Shown here: one piece after another, positions 42,815 to 52,461 of the stretch
Layout of the letters: each line of letters begins with the position of its first letter
How positions within the stretch are numbered: the stretch's first letter is position 1
Assembly (NCBI RefSeq): GCF_004341845.1
Contig: NZ_SLVB01000013.1
Span: forward strand, 1 to 64,000
Source of the DNA: Novosphingobium sp. PhB165
GTDB lineage: Bacteria; Pseudomonadota; Alphaproteobacteria; Sphingomonadales; Sphingomonadaceae
DNA: 64,000 bases
Direction of reading: 5' to 3'
Position numbers and translations under genes: made by a program
Notes under the pieces: model-generated
Databases searched by the model: none
Told to the model about the DNA's origin: nothing
The model's input: only the letters and a program-made list of their open reading frames with translations

Positions 42815-45544
42815 TCAAGAGGGGAGTGCGGCCCTTCTCAATGCCGGGACCGACCGGATCACGAATTTTTCGAGTTCCACGACAAGGAAAACAATGGCGC
42901 CGCCCGCGAGTAGCCACAACCAAGCCGACACCGACAAGCCCTCCGTATCAAAAATGGCCTGAAACGGCGGAACGTAAGTAAACATGAGCTGCAAAATCAC
43001 GACGATCCCAATTCCGTACCAAAGCACGGGATTGTCCATATGCGCACGCAGCTTAAGAGACGAATCGAGTAAATAACGGCTGTTGAGCAGGTAGAAAGCC
43101 TGGCCCACCGTTATCGCATTGACAGCTGCGGTGCGCGCGAGCGTATCCGAGACGCCCTGCCCTTTCATCCAGAAGAATGTGGCAAGGGTATAAAGGACCA
43201 GAGCTGCCCCGACGAAAAGGATACGCCATATTCCGAATCCCGTGACGATCGGACGGTCGGTTTCTCGAGGGGGTCGCTGCATCACATCGACTTCATGCGG
43301 CTCGAACGAAATGGCCAGGCCCAAGGCTACCGAAGTCACCATGTTCACCCATAGCACTTGCGGAGCGGTGATCGGCAGGGTGAAAGCGAACAGGATGGCA
43401 ACCGCAATTACCCCGCCTTGGGCAATATTGGTCGGCAACAGAAAAAGCATGGCCTTCTCTATGTTATTGTAGATTGTGCGCCCCTCCTTCACCGCTGCGG
43501 AAATCGACGCAAAATTGTCATCGGCCAAAATCATCCCTGCGGCCTCCTTTGTCACTTCCGTCCCTTTGATGCCCATGGCGACGCCGATGTCGGCCTTCTT
43601 GAGCGCCGGTGCGTCATTCACGCCATCGCCGGTCATCGCGACGATCTGCCGATTGGCCTGGATTGCCTTGACGAGCCGAAGTTTGTGTTCGGGACTTGCT
43701 CGGGCGAAGACGTCGACTTCGCGAACGCATTCTTGCAGTGCTGCGTCATTCATAGCCTCGATTTCGGTGCCGGCCACGGCTGTTCTGCCATCACCGATGC
43801 CCAGCATCTTGGCGATGGCCGCGGCCGTTATCTTGTGATCCCCAGTGATCATCGTTACCCGGATGCCGCCATCGTGGCATTCCTTTACGGCGTCTACGGC
43901 TTCCTTGCGCGGCGGGTCCATGAGGCCCACGAGCCCGAGCAGAATGAGCGTCTTGGGCAAGCGGTCGGGGGCCAGAGTGCCGGCGGCCAGTCCTGGTTGG
44001 GGCAACCACGCAAGCCCCAGCACCCTCTCGCCCTGTCCTGCGAGCCGATCCCCCTCGCGCATGAACCGCTCGCGATCGAGCGGCACCGGACCTGTAGCCG
44101 TCTGCTGACGGTTGCAGTGCTCGAGGATCACTTCCGGTGCCCCTTTTACCAACAGCATATCGCCATCCGCTGCGCGATTCAGCGTGGCCATAAACTTGTG
44201 TTCGGATTCGAAGGGAATGGCATCTATCCGCGGCGCGGCCAGCCGTTCCTTGGCGCGGTCCATGCCAAACTTAAAAGCCAACGGAAAAAGTGCACCTTCG
44301 GTCGGATCCCCCTCGACCTTCCACTTGCCGTCTTCTTCAAAAAGCTCGGCGTCGTTGCAAAGCAGCGACACACGGCCGATCTGTCTTAGCACTTCCGTCG
44401 TTGCGTCGATTGACTTGCCCTGGGCCATCACGCTTCCCTCCGGGGCGTAACCGTTCCCGGTGATTTCGTAGCTGGAATCCGCGGTGACGAGAGAGGTCAC
44501 CATCATTTCCATGAGCGTCAGGGTGCCGGTCTTATCCGAACATATGCGCGCAACCGAGCCCAGCGTCTCCACTGCGGGCAACCGCCGGATAATGGCATGG
44601 CGTTGGGCCATGCGCTGCACACCAATGGCAAGCGTGATTGTGATCAGCGCAGGTAAACCCTCCGGGATCAAAGACACAGCGATGCCTACGACTGCCTGGA
44701 ACAGCTCCACGAAAGTCTTCTGCCCAAGCCAATGCCCCCAAGCGAAGAGCAGTACGCTGATTATCGCGATGGAAGCGGTAATGACGTAGCCAAACGTCTT
44801 GATCTGCCGTAGCAGCGGCGTCTCAACGGTTTTGACCTCGGCAAGCATCTGGTTGATGCGGCCCAGTTCGGTCTGGCTGCCACTGGCGACCACGATGCCG
44901 CTGGCCCGGCCGGAAACGACCATCGTGCCGGAGAAAGCCATATTTTCACGGTCGCCGACCGTGGCCTGAGCTGGCACAGGCTCGCTGGTCTTCTCTGCCG
45001 GGACGGACTCTCCGGTCAATGCCGCCTCTTCGGTGCGCAAATTCTTCGTTTCCACAAGCCGCAGATCTGCCGGGATCTTGTCTCCGGATTCCAGCAATAC
45101 AATGTCGCCCGGCACGAGATTCTCCGCCGGGATCAGGCGCGCTTCTCCCCCGCGCCGCACACGGGCCTCAGCGGAAAGCATATCCCGGATGGAATCCAGC
45201 GCCTTTTCCGCCCGTCCTTCCTGCACAAAGCCTAAAAGAGAATTGAGCACGACAACAGCAAAGATAATCGATGCGTCGAGCCAAAGGCTCAGCATTAGCT
45301 TGATGAATCCGGCGGCCAGCAACACATAAATGAGAATATTATTGAGCTGGGCAAGGAACCGAATGAGTGGCCCTTTCTTTTTGCCCTGTGGCAAGCGATT
45401 GAGTCCGTAAATTCGCAATCGATCAGAAGCTTCGTGCGTGTCGAGGCCGTTGACTGGATCGACACGGAATTGTTGTGTGACCTGCGCCACGGACATTGCA
45501 TGCCACAGCGCATTGTCGGGCTCCGTCGTTTCAACTGGACTCAT
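42815..45544 (-). CDS. P2-type cation-transporting ATPase
   Basis: A 909-residue P-type ATPase. Motifs in order: N-terminal cation-ATPase domain (20-85), actuator loop L-T-G-E-S (176-180), helix-4 P-E-G-L (294-297), phosphorylation site D337-K-T-G-T-L-T, hinge T-G-D-H-K near 590 and G-D-G-V-N-D near 680, then four C-terminal helices. P-E-G-L with an A-L-T-G-E-S-V-P actuator places it among type II pumps (Ca/Mn- or Na-type, often annotated as cation-transporting ATPase with HAD domain); the ion cannot be read from sequence alone. GAGGAAG precedes ATG 45544. It stands alone on the minus strand. Confidence 0.9.
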   Translation of the reverse strand: MSPVETTEPDNALWHAMSVAQVTQQFRVDPVNGLDTHEASDRLRIYGLNRLPQGKKKGPLIRFLAQLNNILIYVLLAAGFIKLMLSLWLDASIIFAVVVLNSLLGFVQEGRAEKALDSIRDMLSAEARVRRGGEARLIPAENLVPGDIVLLESGDKIPADLRLVETKNLRTEEAALTGESVPAEKTSEPVPAQATVGDRENMAFSGTMVVSGRASGIVVASGSQTELGRINQMLAEVKTVETPLLRQIKTFGYVITASIAIISVLLFAWGHWLGQKTFVELFQAVVGIAVSLIPEGLPALITITLAIGVQRMAQRHAIIRRLPAVETLGSVARICSDKTGTLTLMEMMVTSLVTADSSYEITGNGYAPEGSVMAQGKSIDATTEVLRQIGRVSLLCNDAELFEEDGKWKVEGDPTEGALFPLAFKFGMDRAKERLAAPRIDAIPFESEHKFMATLNRAADGDMLLVKGAPEVILEHCNRQQTATGPVPLDRERFMREGDRLAGQGERVLGLAWLPQPGLAAGTLAPDRLPKTLILLGLVGLMDPPRKEAVDAVKECHDGGIRVTMITGDHKITAAAIAKMLGIGDGRTAVAGTEIEAMNDAALQECVREVDVFARASPEHKLRLVKAIQANRQIVAMTGDGVNDAPALKKADIGVAMGIKGTEVTKEAAGMILADDNFASISAAVKEGRTIYNNIEKAMLFLLPTNIAQGGVIAVAILFAFTLPITAPQVLWVNMVTSVALGLAISFEPHEVDVMQRPPRETDRPIVTGFGIWRILFVGAALVLYTLATFFWMKGQGVSDTLARTAAVNAITVGQAFYLLNSRYLLDSSLKLRAHMDNPVLWYGIGIVVILQLMFTYVPPFQAIFDTEGLSVSAWLWLLAGGAIVFLVVELEKFVIRSVPALRRAALPS

Positions 45545-46549
45545 GCTCGCTTCCTCCAGACGGGATCCCTTGTGATCAAGAACGCTTGTTCCGCCGCAGC
45601 AAAAGATGGGCCTCTCAAGGCCGCGCCTAATCGATTATCCGATCACGGATGCGCGGTAAGGTTTCTTAAGAGCGTCTCTGATGTCCATCCAGGCCTGCCC
45701 AAACCAGGCGACCCCCGGTAATGTTACAAAATGCAGCGGCTCAATTTACATTTAGCGCTCCGATTTGACCACCAGATCAAAGATTGATCATCTGGAGGCT
45801 CAACGTCGGACGCGCCAATGACCAAGTGACCCTATCCAGAATCCGATCTGTGCCAGAGTCAAATAGCGCGTCTTTGGCCTTCGAATCTCCAGATTTTTCA
45901 CAATTTAGAGTCGACGATTCGAGGGTATTTAAATTTCACTTACTCTCTTATAATTTATCTCGATAAAAGTAGACAATCCTTCCTAAATTTCCTCCCGCCA
46001 AGCATTTTTGCCCATCCCGCGAAGCGGGAGACTGAATGGGATATATTGGAGGGGAGCGGCATATCGCCTACGTTCTGCGAAATCGTCGAACGTTTAAGCT
46101 CAGCTCGAAACCACGTCATCGTGGCGAACATGCAAAATCATGCCCCGGGAATTCGCTGAGCCAGTCAAGGGCCGATGTTGATCCTTTGATTTCAAGGCGG
46201 AGGCTGAGAGATCTTTAGACAGTTCGTTTGCTCCTCGATCACCAAAGCGGGAACCAGGTCAGAAGCCGGAAGCATGCACGCGGAGTTAGGGCGAAAATCT
46301 ATATCGTGGGCGGAGAACTCAACCTGCGATGGTCCGGGCCCGCCTCCGGATCGTAGGGCCTCTGGCGGGGTGAAGGGTATGAACCGCAAGGAATGGCTAA
46401 CCTTCGATGCCATTCTATGGCAAGCTGCGCCAGACGTCCCGTCCGGCTTCACCGCGGGCTGGGCGGCACTCCTGGCCTTTTAGTTTACGGGCTCTCGGGG
46501 CACTCGAACAGGCGCGACCCTTTAGATGCCTTCGCCGTCGGTCTTGTAA

Positions 46550-46757
46550 CAGCGCAAGGACAGACTCTGCCAATTCTGCGAGACGCGTTTGCAGCGGTGC
46601 ATTCGCTGATGCAGAAGTTTCTTACAGGTCAATCCGCATAGACCTGTAAGAAAATCGGAGAGCAATTTTTGCCAGCGAGTAAAGGAATTACAGCCGCATA
46701 CAGTGTGCAGCGCTCATTTCCTGCAACGAAGCTACAGTTAGGGTCCCTCAGGAGGCA
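46550..46757 (+). repeat. Diverged direct repeat, copy A, with perfect dyad
   Basis: Related to 50999-51206 in the same orientation and of equal length (208 bases). The strongest common core begins TTTCTTACAGGTCAAT at 46618. In this copy the core is a perfect 13-bp inverted repeat (46618-46630 with 46641-46653, arm TTTCTTACAGGTC, 10-base spacer). Flanking parts are diverged but alignable, for example CAGxGCAAGG at the left end and a C-C/T-TCAGG-rich right end. Nature unknown. Confidence 0.55.
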
Positions 46758-46825
46758 TGATGCAATCGTGCCCCGCAGCCGGCAAAGCTGAGGCCAGGGT
46801 TCGCTCGCTTCGGCGTTAGCCTGGT

Positions 46826-46960
46826 CAGGAAAGGTTAAGGCCTTCCATCTCCATCAGCCGTTCGGCGGCGAACGAGGTCATTATGCGTGGAACACTGCGT
46901 GCGGGGCCTTCTCTGGCAGCGAACGCGTGCGTCACCTGATCGGTGATCGTGAGCCTTCTA
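46826..46960 (-). pseudogene. Possible IS256-type transposase remnant
   Basis: On the minus strand a short frame ends M-T-S-F-A-A-E-R-L-M-E-M-E-G-L before a stop at 46826. This resembles the F-A-A-E-R-L-M-x-x-E-V-E-G-L stretch near the N-terminus of IS256-family transposases. Only about 15 residues match by eye, and nothing of the catalytic domain follows, so it is at best a small relic. Confidence 0.25.
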
Positions 46961-47357
46961 TGAGGTTTCAGCTTTCAGCCCAAGCCGATCCGAAAATCAC
47001 GGTGACCACCTCAATGACAGCCACCTCCTCCTGCGTGATGGACCGCCGTGTCCACTCGGCTCTGAGGGAGCCGCACTACTACGTGGCTGCAGTCAATTCT
47101 CACGCATCTGGGTCGCGGCATGCCATGGCCGGTTAACGGCCATTTCTGCTCTGTTTGCAGGGATAGGGCAGGAGCTTTGTCGTCGCGGACAGAGCAGCAC
47201 TTCTTCCCAGCAACGCGCCATTGAATGCCCTGTTTGCCAAGCACTGAAATCGAATCCTCAATTTTGGGTCTTGATCGTTATCGCGAGTCTGAACATATTT
47301 TGGCCGACAGGTCCCGCCTGTCGCAACGAGGAGCATTGGAAGAAAGGAGACAACGCA

Positions 47358-47570
47358 ATGTCCCTCACCAAATTTCGTCACCCGCTCGAATTCATCGAAC
47401 GCCCTCAGCTTGAGCCTGAGGTAAAGCGCGCGATCTTGGCGTCATGGACTTTAAATGAATCTGCCGCGGAGGGTGCGCCAGATCCGAAGCGGCCGCCGGG
47501 CGCATCGGAACCGGTCCGGTTCAACGGCATTATATCTGCCATGCGAACTCTTGGTAACCGCGAGGCATGA
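47358..47570 (+). CDS. Small conserved protein with KRAILASW motif
   Basis: A 70-residue soluble protein. The central P-E-V-K-R-A-I-L-A-S-W followed by a Pro/Gly-rich stretch and a final helix I-S-A-M-R-T-L recurs in short hypothetical proteins of sphingomonads and rhizobia. A strong AGGAG lies before ATG 47358. Its stop overlaps the next gene's start as ATGA, so both are real and coupled. Function unknown. Confidence 0.75.
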   Translation: MSLTKFRHPLEFIERPQLEPEVKRAILASWTLNESAAEGAPDPKRPPGASEPVRFNGIISAMRTLGNREA

Positions 47571-47776
47571 CGATGGCCGAAAAACTCTTCAGCCTCCTGC
47601 GCAAAGAGCGCGAACGCTTGGAATTGGAAATCGCGATCATCGAAGCGAATGGTCGAGCGAGTCAGCACGAGATTCGGCGTCTGAAAGCTCTTCATCGAGC
47701 GGTGAATGAACAAATCGGCTGCTGGATGCGAGATCTTCACGGCAACGAGACAGACTGCTTGAGGCGAGCGGCGTAA
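47567..47776 (+). CDS. Small coiled-coil protein coupled to the preceding gene
   Basis: A 69-residue protein, almost entirely one charged helix or helical hairpin (L-R-K-E-R-E-R-L-E-L-E-I... then H-E-I-R-R-L-K-A-L-H), resembling DUF465/YdcH-like short coiled coils. ATG 47567 overlaps the upstream stop; a second ATG at 47573 is possible. It contains two cysteines near the end (C-W and D-C-L). Function unknown; the coupling suggests joint action with its neighbour. Confidence 0.65.
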   Translation: MTMAEKLFSLLRKERERLELEIAIIEANGRASQHEIRRLKALHRAVNEQIGCWMRDLHGNETDCLRRAA

Positions 47777-48290
47777 TTTATCGGTGGGCCGCAAGCAGGT
47801 AAAACGGCGGTCCACCTCGCCCTTTCTTCTGACGCGCATCCTCGCGCATGATCGAACGCGATGCGCAAATTGAGTTCGCAGTCACCTCGCGCCCTATTGC
47901 CCTAGAGGGCAGATTTGCCCCCTTGATCCTGCGGGGGCGCTCGCTTTCGGGGAACGCGGTGTTGGCAAACATAAGGCAGCCGCAGTCCTGAAAATTAACG
48001 CTGCCCATTCTTTGGAACGGCAGCCCGCGATCGGCTCAAAACAATCCAAAGATCCGAGATATTTTCAGCATTGTGAGCCGCGCTGTTCTCCTGCTCGATG
48101 ATCAACGCCCCCCGCCTCCAGCCTCCAGCCTCCAGCCTAGGGCCCTGCTGGAGGCGAGCGTTCCAAAGCGTTCCTTCGCTGCATGGCTGCCGCCGAACTC
48201 TCCATTCCAACCCGTAAGTTATGAAGGCACGGAACATTCCAGGAGGTGCGCCATTCACACCAGACGGCCGTGAACATTTGTGGAGCGCGA
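47777..48290. other. Intergenic region upstream of glucose dehydrogenase
   Basis: A 514-base spacer. It includes several short GC hairpins (for example around 47898-47910 and 47920-47940) and three tandem copies of a 7-base unit GCCTCCA (48114-48134) which can pair with CTGGAGGC at 48148-48155. A GGAAC near 48229 has no matching -10. No gene recognised. Confidence 0.35.
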
Positions 48291-50690
48291 ATGATGGATT
48301 TTCCCCGGATGCAGCGCAAGGCAAGTGGCTTGCCATCCCTCATTCTCGGAACCGTCATCGCTCTGATCGGCCTCCTGTTGGCAATCGGCGGCTTCTACCT
48401 CGCGGTGCTTGGCGGCTCGCTCTATTACGTCCTCACCGGCATCGCGCTGCTGGTTTCCGGCGCGCTGCTGATCCGCCACAACATCCTGGGAGGGTGGCTG
48501 TACTGCGGAATCTTTGTGCTGACGGTCATCTGGGCGCTTGCCGAAGCGGGGCCCAACAACTGGGCTCTGGTGCCGCGCGTGATTGCGCCGCTGGTACTGC
48601 TGGTCGCGACCCTGTTGGTGATGCCCACGCTGTCCGCAAGTCCACATCGCTGGAAGTTGGCACTGTGCGCCAGTGCTGCAGCGGTGCTGCTGACGGCGGT
48701 GACCGGGCTGATGTTCGCTCGCATGGCCGAGACCGGCCCGAATTCTCCGCTTCCCGATCTTCGTTTCGAAATGGGCGATCCGTCGCGCTTTGCCGCAGGT
48801 GATGACTGGCCGGCCTATGGCGGCACCGATGCGGCGCGTCGATTCTCACCGCTAGGACAGATCACGCCGGAAAATGTGAAAAATCTGGAGCGCGTCTGGG
48901 TCGCACACACCGGCGACATGCCTTCTTCGAGCAAAGTCGCCAAGACCTACGGAGGGGAGAACACACCGCTGAAAATCGGCGACATGCTCTACGTTTGCAC
49001 TCCCAAGAACATCGTGGTCGCATTTGACCCTGCGACCGGTAAGCCGCGTTGGAGGTTCGACCCGAAAGTTTCCGATGAAGCGATCCCGTACACGGCGGCC
49101 TGCCGCGGAGTGAGCTACTTCGTAGTTCCCGGCGTTCCTGCAGATCAACCCTGCGCGAAGCGCATCATCTACGGCACGCTTGATGCGCGCCTTTTCGCGA
49201 TCGATGCCCGGACAGGTGTTCGCTGCGCCGCCTTCGGCTCCAACGGCGAGGTCGATACCAAGATCGGAATGGGAGACACGCCTCCGGGCTACGTCTCCAT
49301 CAATTCCCCGCCGACCATCGTGCGGGGCGTGGTGGTGACGGGCCACCAGGTTCTGGACGGCCAGGATCGCTGGGCCCCATCGGGGGTCATCCGGGGGTAT
49401 GACGCGGTCACCGGCAAACTGCGCTGGGCCTGGGACATGATGCATCCCGACTGGAACGGTTACCCGCCGCCGGGCCAGACCTGGGCGCGCGGCACTCCGA
49501 ACATGTGGACGATCGCCAGCGGGGACGAGCAGTTGGGACTCGTCTACCTGCCGATGGGCAATTCGGCGGCAGACTACTACTCCAGTCTGCGCCGCCCTCA
49601 GGAACGCGACTTCTCGACCTCGTTGGTGGCGCTGGACGTGACCACGGGCAAGCCGCGCTGGAAGTTCCAGGCCGTTCGCGACGATGTGTGGGACTATGAC
49701 TTCGGAGCCCAGGCGACGCTGGTGGATTACAAGGGCACCCCTGCGCTGGTGCTGCCTTCCAAACAGGGTGATATCTACGTGCTGGACCGCCGCACGGGCC
49801 AGCCGCTTACGCCAGTCGGCACAATCAAGGCGCCGGGCGGCGGGGTGGAGCCGCAGCAGCGCGCACCTATTCAGCGGGTTTCCTTGTGGCATACCCTGCG
49901 CAAAGGCAACCTCACCGAACGCGACATGTGGGGCATGTCACCTATCGACCAGATGATCTGCCGCATCCAGTTCCGCAAAGCGAGCTACAAAGGTTTCTTT
50001 ACGCCGCCAGAGAGCGACCGTCGCTCGATCGAGTATCCCGGCTACAACGGCGGCACCGATTGGGGCGGCATCGCGGTCGATCCACGTCGCGGGGTGATCG
50101 TCGCCAATTACAATGACATGCCCAATTATGTCCGGCTCGTTCCGCGCGCCGAGGCCGATCGGAAGGGGTGGGCCCCGCGCGACCAGGCCCGAGGAAAAAT
50201 CGGCGGCGCCGAGGGCGCGGGCGACCCGCAAGCCCACACCCCCTATGCCATTGACGTGAATGCGGGTTGGCGTCTGCCGCTGACCGGCATGCTCTGCAAA
50301 CAGCCTCCTTACGGCGGTATCCGCGCCATCGACATGGCAACGGGCCGCACGATCTGGGACAAGCCACTGGGCGAAGCGCGCACCAACGGCCCGTTCGGCA
50401 TCCCTTCGATGCTGCCCTGGACCATCGGCACCCCTAACAACGGCGGCTCCGTCGTAACGGCGGGAGGCGTAATCTTCGTAGCGGCCGCTACCGACAACCT
50501 AATCCGTGCCATCGACCTGAAAACAGGCAAAGTGCTATGGAAGGACGTGCTGCCGGCGGGCGGCCAGGCAACACCGATGACCTACATGGTCAACGGCCGG
50601 CAGTACCTGGTCATCGCACCCGGTGGCCATCACTTCATGGAGACGCCGATCGGCGATGAAGTGATTGCCTACGCCTTGCCGCAACGATGA
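48291..50690 (+). CDS. gcd: Membrane-bound PQQ-dependent glucose/quinate/shikimate-type dehydrogenase
   Basis: A 799-residue quinoprotein. Five N-terminal helices (about 15-140) bind ubiquinone and anchor an eight-bladed periplasmic propeller with PQQ. Typical pieces: D-W-P-A-Y-G-G-T-D-A-A-R-R-F-S-P-L near 165, G-E-N-T-P-L, Y-V-S-I-N-S-P-P, D-W-N-G-Y-P-P, V-R-D-D-V-W-D-Y-D, S-K-Q-G-D-I-Y-V-L-D-R, and the late T-P-M-T-Y and A-P-G-G-H-H. The family oxidises glucose or related polyols and reduces the quinone pool. ATG 48291 (with a second ATG at 48294) is chosen because GGAG precedes it; a frame from 48246 is less likely. PQQ synthesis genes are not in the window. Confidence 0.92.
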   Translation: MMDFPRMQRKASGLPSLILGTVIALIGLLLAIGGFYLAVLGGSLYYVLTGIALLVSGALLIRHNILGGWLYCGIFVLTVIWALAEAGPNNWALVPRVIAPLVLLVATLLVMPTLSASPHRWKLALCASAAAVLLTAVTGLMFARMAETGPNSPLPDLRFEMGDPSRFAAGDDWPAYGGTDAARRFSPLGQITPENVKNLERVWVAHTGDMPSSSKVAKTYGGENTPLKIGDMLYVCTPKNIVVAFDPATGKPRWRFDPKVSDEAIPYTAACRGVSYFVVPGVPADQPCAKRIIYGTLDARLFAIDARTGVRCAAFGSNGEVDTKIGMGDTPPGYVSINSPPTIVRGVVVTGHQVLDGQDRWAPSGVIRGYDAVTGKLRWAWDMMHPDWNGYPPPGQTWARGTPNMWTIASGDEQLGLVYLPMGNSAADYYSSLRRPQERDFSTSLVALDVTTGKPRWKFQAVRDDVWDYDFGAQATLVDYKGTPALVLPSKQGDIYVLDRRTGQPLTPVGTIKAPGGGVEPQQRAPIQRVSLWHTLRKGNLTERDMWGMSPIDQMICRIQFRKASYKGFFTPPESDRRSIEYPGYNGGTDWGGIAVDPRRGVIVANYNDMPNYVRLVPRAEADRKGWAPRDQARGKIGGAEGAGDPQAHTPYAIDVNAGWRLPLTGMLCKQPPYGGIRAIDMATGRTIWDKPLGEARTNGPFGIPSMLPWTIGTPNNGGSVVTAGGVIFVAAATDNLIRAIDLKTGKVLWKDVLPAGGQATPMTYMVNGRQYLVIAPGGHHFMETPIGDEVIAYALPQR

Positions 50691-51315
50691 CTGATAACAA
50701 TAGGGCTGCCTGTAGCAGAGCATTTGAACTGAGAACGGGGAGGGGATGAGGCTCTGGCAGGCTAGGCTCACTTGCCGAGTTCGCGACCGGAAAGCTGCCC
50801 ATCTGTTCCTTTCTCGCTCGCCGAACCGCCAGCGTCGCCAGGCTCTCGCTGTGTCGTGGGCAATCTTGCGGCCAACGACGGAAGAGACAAATTTACCGAT
50901 CACGTCAAGCCTCCCCTTAAGGCATAAGTATCGCCATCGAAACGCGGATACCTAACCAACGCCCCGCCGTGTCTCGGAAGGGACAAATACCCGGGTAGCA
51001 GTGCAAGGCGGAATTGCTTTCGCTTCTGAGGCGCGCATTTCCGGCGATACATGGCTGATATGGCGCTTTCTTACAGGTCAATTGCAGTGAGCTGTAAGCG
51101 TGTCGCAGGGCGATTTTGCCGATTCGTAAACGAACACCAGGCTTGGTCCGATTAAATTGCTCGTCTCGTTGAACGACGATGCAAATTTGAGGGCCTTCAG
51201 GGGGCACTCCCGCCACCACCCGAACTTCAAGCCTGCGGTCCGGACGTGATCGTCTCACCATGGTCGAACGTACAGGCTTTTGTCCTCGATATTGGCATAG
51301 CTTGGTAGCGACGCA
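50691..51315. other. Intergenic region with repeat copy B
   Basis: A 625-base spacer between two convergent genes. It holds repeat copy B (50999-51206). A minus-strand frame 50917-51261 is open for 114 codons but has no ribosome site and overlaps the repeat, so it is not called. No T-tailed terminator was recognised. Confidence 0.4.
50999..51206 (+). repeat. Diverged direct repeat, copy B, with imperfect dyad
   Basis: Same orientation and length as 46550-46757. The core TTTCTTACAGGTCAATT at 51067 is nearly identical for its first 16 bases; the inverted repeat is reduced to CTTACAG (51070-51076) with CTGTAAG (51092-51098). The palindrome centre and flanks keep the same spacing as in copy A without net insertion or deletion. 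Confidence 0.55.
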
Positions 51316-52461
51316 TCAAGCCAGTGCACGGTCGGCCGTCCCTCGGGGTATCCGTGCGGTGAACACGCTGCCCTTGCCCGCGCCGCCGCTGGCCACGGTG
51401 ATCGTTCCGCCGTGCAGGGCAAGAAGCTGATGTACCAGCGCGAGGCCGACCCCAAGCCCGCCCGCCGCGTGTTGCCGGTGATCGGGAACCTGCACGAAAA
51501 TCTGGAAAATCCGCGACTGCATATCAGCCGGAATACCCACGCCGTTATCGGCGACCTCGATCTCCACATAGTCTGCCGTCGCGCGGGCCCGTAGCGAAAT
51601 CTCGCCGCCCTTCGGCGTATATTTCCCGGCATTGTTGAGCAGGTTCGCGACGACTTGCGCCAAACGGGTGTGGTCGGCCTCCAGCCAGACCGGCTCGGCC
51701 GGAATGTCGGTGGTGAACCGGTGCCCGGCACTTTCCAGATTGTTCCGGCACCCCTGGATGGCAGAACGCAGGATGGTCTGAAGTTCGATGCGCTCCTTTT
51801 GCAGCGAGATCTTGCCCTCGCTGATACGCGCGGTGTCGAGCAGATCCTCGATAAGGCGCGAGAGGTGGAATATCTGAAGCTCCATGCTCTCGCGGATCGT
51901 CACGCTCTCGTCCGCCGAGCGGCGTTGCAGGAGTTGCAAGCCGGAACTGAGCGCCGCCAGCGGGTTGCGCAATTCGTGCCCCAGCACCGCCAGGAACTCG
52001 TCCTTGCGCCGATCCACTTCCTGAAGCGCCTGCGAGGCCGCCTTCAGTTCGTCGCGCTGTGCCGCCACCAGCTGACGCTGGCGGTGGAGTTCGAAGAAGA
52101 CATTCGCCTTGCTGCGCAGGATGTCCGCTTCGATCGGCTTCTGGATGAAATCGACGGCACCTGCCTCATAGCCCCGGAATCGGCGCTGTTTGTCGGCGCT
52201 TCCGGCCGTGACGAAGATGATCGGAATATGCCGCGTACGCTCGCTGCCGCGCATGAATTCGGCAAGTTCGAAACCGTCGACTTCGGGCATCTGCACATCG
52301 AGAAACGCCAGCGCCACTTCGTGTTCGAGCAGCAATTCTAGCGCCTCGTCCGCCGAGCGGGCGGTCAGCAGGACCAGTCCGTCGCGCTTCAGCAGCGCCG
52401 CAAGCGCGATGAGGTTCTCATCAAGATCGTCGACCAGCAGAAATTTAACCGGGGGAGTCAT
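51316..52461 (-). CDS. Receiver - histidine kinase hybrid protein
   Basis: A 381-residue protein: N-terminal receiver (1-125; acidic pocket D-D-L and phospho-site in F-L-D-V-Q-M-P), a short coiled coil, HisKA with the phospho-His in L-G-H-E-L-R-N-P (about 163) and a C-terminal HATPase domain with N-N-A-G-K-Y and D-N-G-V-G-I boxes. Such receiver-first kinases act as intermediate nodes that can be controlled by another kinase. The ATG at 52461 overlaps the stop of the truncated CheB (ATGA), so it is the last gene of the sensory operon. Confidence 0.88.
   Translation of the reverse strand: MTPPVKFLLVDDLDENLIALAALLKRDGLVLLTARSADEALELLLEHEVALAFLDVQMPEVDGFELAEFMRGSERTRHIPIIFVTAGSADKQRRFRGYEAGAVDFIQKPIEADILRSKANVFFELHRQRQLVAAQRDELKAASQALQEVDRRKDEFLAVLGHELRNPLAALSSGLQLLQRRSADESVTIRESMELQIFHLSRLIEDLLDTARISEGKISLQKERIELQTILRSAIQGCRNNLESAGHRFTTDIPAEPVWLEADHTRLAQVVANLLNNAGKYTPKGGEISLRARATADYVEIEVADNGVGIPADMQSRIFQIFVQVPDHRQHAAGGLGVGLALVHQLLALHGGTITVASGGAGKGSVFTARIPRGTADRALA

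Larger units (their letters stand above)
45545..47357. other. Long gene-free, apparently decayed region
   Basis: Over 1.8 kb, no open frame on either strand has a ribosome site and recognisable product. The A+T content is visibly higher between 45730 and 45980. Inside lie a 208-base repeat (copy A, 46550-46757) with a 13-bp palindrome and a possible transposase remnant (46826-46960). This looks like a site of past insertions and decay. Confidence 0.5.

Noticed and set aside
50917..51261. 114-codon minus-strand frame across repeat copy B
   Set aside because: No ribosome site; the corresponding frame in repeat copy A contains stops, so it is not a conserved protein.
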